A stretch of 19,734 nt of DNA from contig CAZIAB010000012.1 of assembly GCA_964537525.1 (NCBI GenBank), positions 1 through 19,734 of the forward strand. Reading direction: 5' to 3'. Both the position numbers and the translations under genes were made by a program. The stretch comes from CAYMDJ01 sp964537525 (GTDB lineage Archaea > Aenigmatarchaeota > Aenigmatarchaeia > QMZP01). Position 1 is the stretch's first letter. The number at the start of each line of letters is the position of its first letter. Shown here piece after piece: positions 19,697 to 19,734 of this stretch. The notes beneath the pieces are model-generated. The model worked only from the letters and a program-made list of their open reading frames with translations. It was not told the origin of the DNA and did not search any database.

Positions 19697-19734
19697 CTTA
19701 AGCCTTTTTCCAAAAGGCTTATTGGCCACTAGAC

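Larger units (their letters stand above)
19430..19734. repeat. Hairpin-rich repeat region at window end
   Basis: These 305 bases hold no convincing gene but many perfect inverted repeats: CTGCC/GGCAG (19465-19480), CGTTC/GAACG (19481-19497), a 9-bp TTTTTGGAC/GTCCAAAAA (19498-19523), GGTTC/GAACC (19524-19537), a 9-bp AGCCCTTTT/AAAAGGGCT (19598-19618), GGCTC/GAGCC (19615-19628), CTTTTC/GAAAAG (19647-19660) and a 10-bp TAAGCCTTTT/AAAAGGCTTA (19699-19721). The first four abut each other. GCGGAAGCTCCTTTTGG occurs at 19576-19592 and 19680-19696, within a 23-bp repeat with one mismatch. It may be a structured RNA, a terminator array or the edge of a repeat element that continues past the window. Confidence 0.65.

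Overview
The window is archaeal chromosome, roughly half G+C by eye. Genes with archaeal or archaeal/eukaryotic distribution are spread through it: ribosomal proteins S19e, L39e and L31e, PDCD5, the RNase P subunit Rpp21, the wybutosine enzyme Taw2, and the archaea-only amidotransferase pair GatD/GatE. Translation signals are archaeal as well: GGTGAT-type Shine-Dalgarno (SD) sites inside operons, and TATA-like boxes about 25-28 nt before many start codons, implying leaderless mRNAs. Arginine is mostly AGG and isoleucine often ATA. A phylum cannot be fixed from this window; a DPANN or euryarchaeal lineage is plausible. No tRNA, rRNA, CRISPR array, transposase or phage gene was seen.

Layout. 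1-1078 (-): 5' end of hisS, running off the left edge. 1170-3457 (+): DUF1003 membrane protein, a membrane-anchored winged-helix regulator preceded by a repeat-containing small ORF, RNase P component 4 and a two-helix membrane protein. 3458-3784: 327-bp non-coding stretch with imperfect direct repeats around a strong hairpin, then the ribosomal operon promoter. 3785-5206 (+): S19e, PDCD5, L39e, L31e. 5253-6113 (+): Taw2, tail to tail with an alpha/beta hydrolase (6058-6870, -). 7055-8977 (+): MFS transporter whose frame continues into a SepF-like domain that has its own strong internal SD and ATG. 8993-11256 (-): MarC protein, a HAD phosphatase broken by a 2-nt frameshift, a zinc-finger protein and a methyltransferase. 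11307-14642 (+): second MFS transporter, then two tandem paralogues each carrying two V4R-type modules. 14685-18535 (+): gatD, gatE and a CYTH-domain protein. 18549-18737 (-): CxxC-x17-CxxC zinc protein. 18899-19429 (+): cysteine-rich lipoprotein. 19430-19734: non-coding DNA packed with perfect hairpins and a long direct repeat.

How the genes work together. Most of the window is information processing: HisRS, Glu-tRNA(Gln) amidation by GatDE, tRNA 5' maturation, wybutosine synthesis and ribosomal proteins. Accessory functions are mainly membrane transport and sensing. The most unusual object is the MFS/SepF reading frame, which joins a transporter to the FtsZ-anchoring protein of archaeal division and appears able to make SepF alone as well. 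Next in interest are the tandem V4R paralogues, the two structured non-coding regions at 3.5-3.7 kb and 19.45-19.73 kb, and a symmetric divergent promoter at 11.28 kb.
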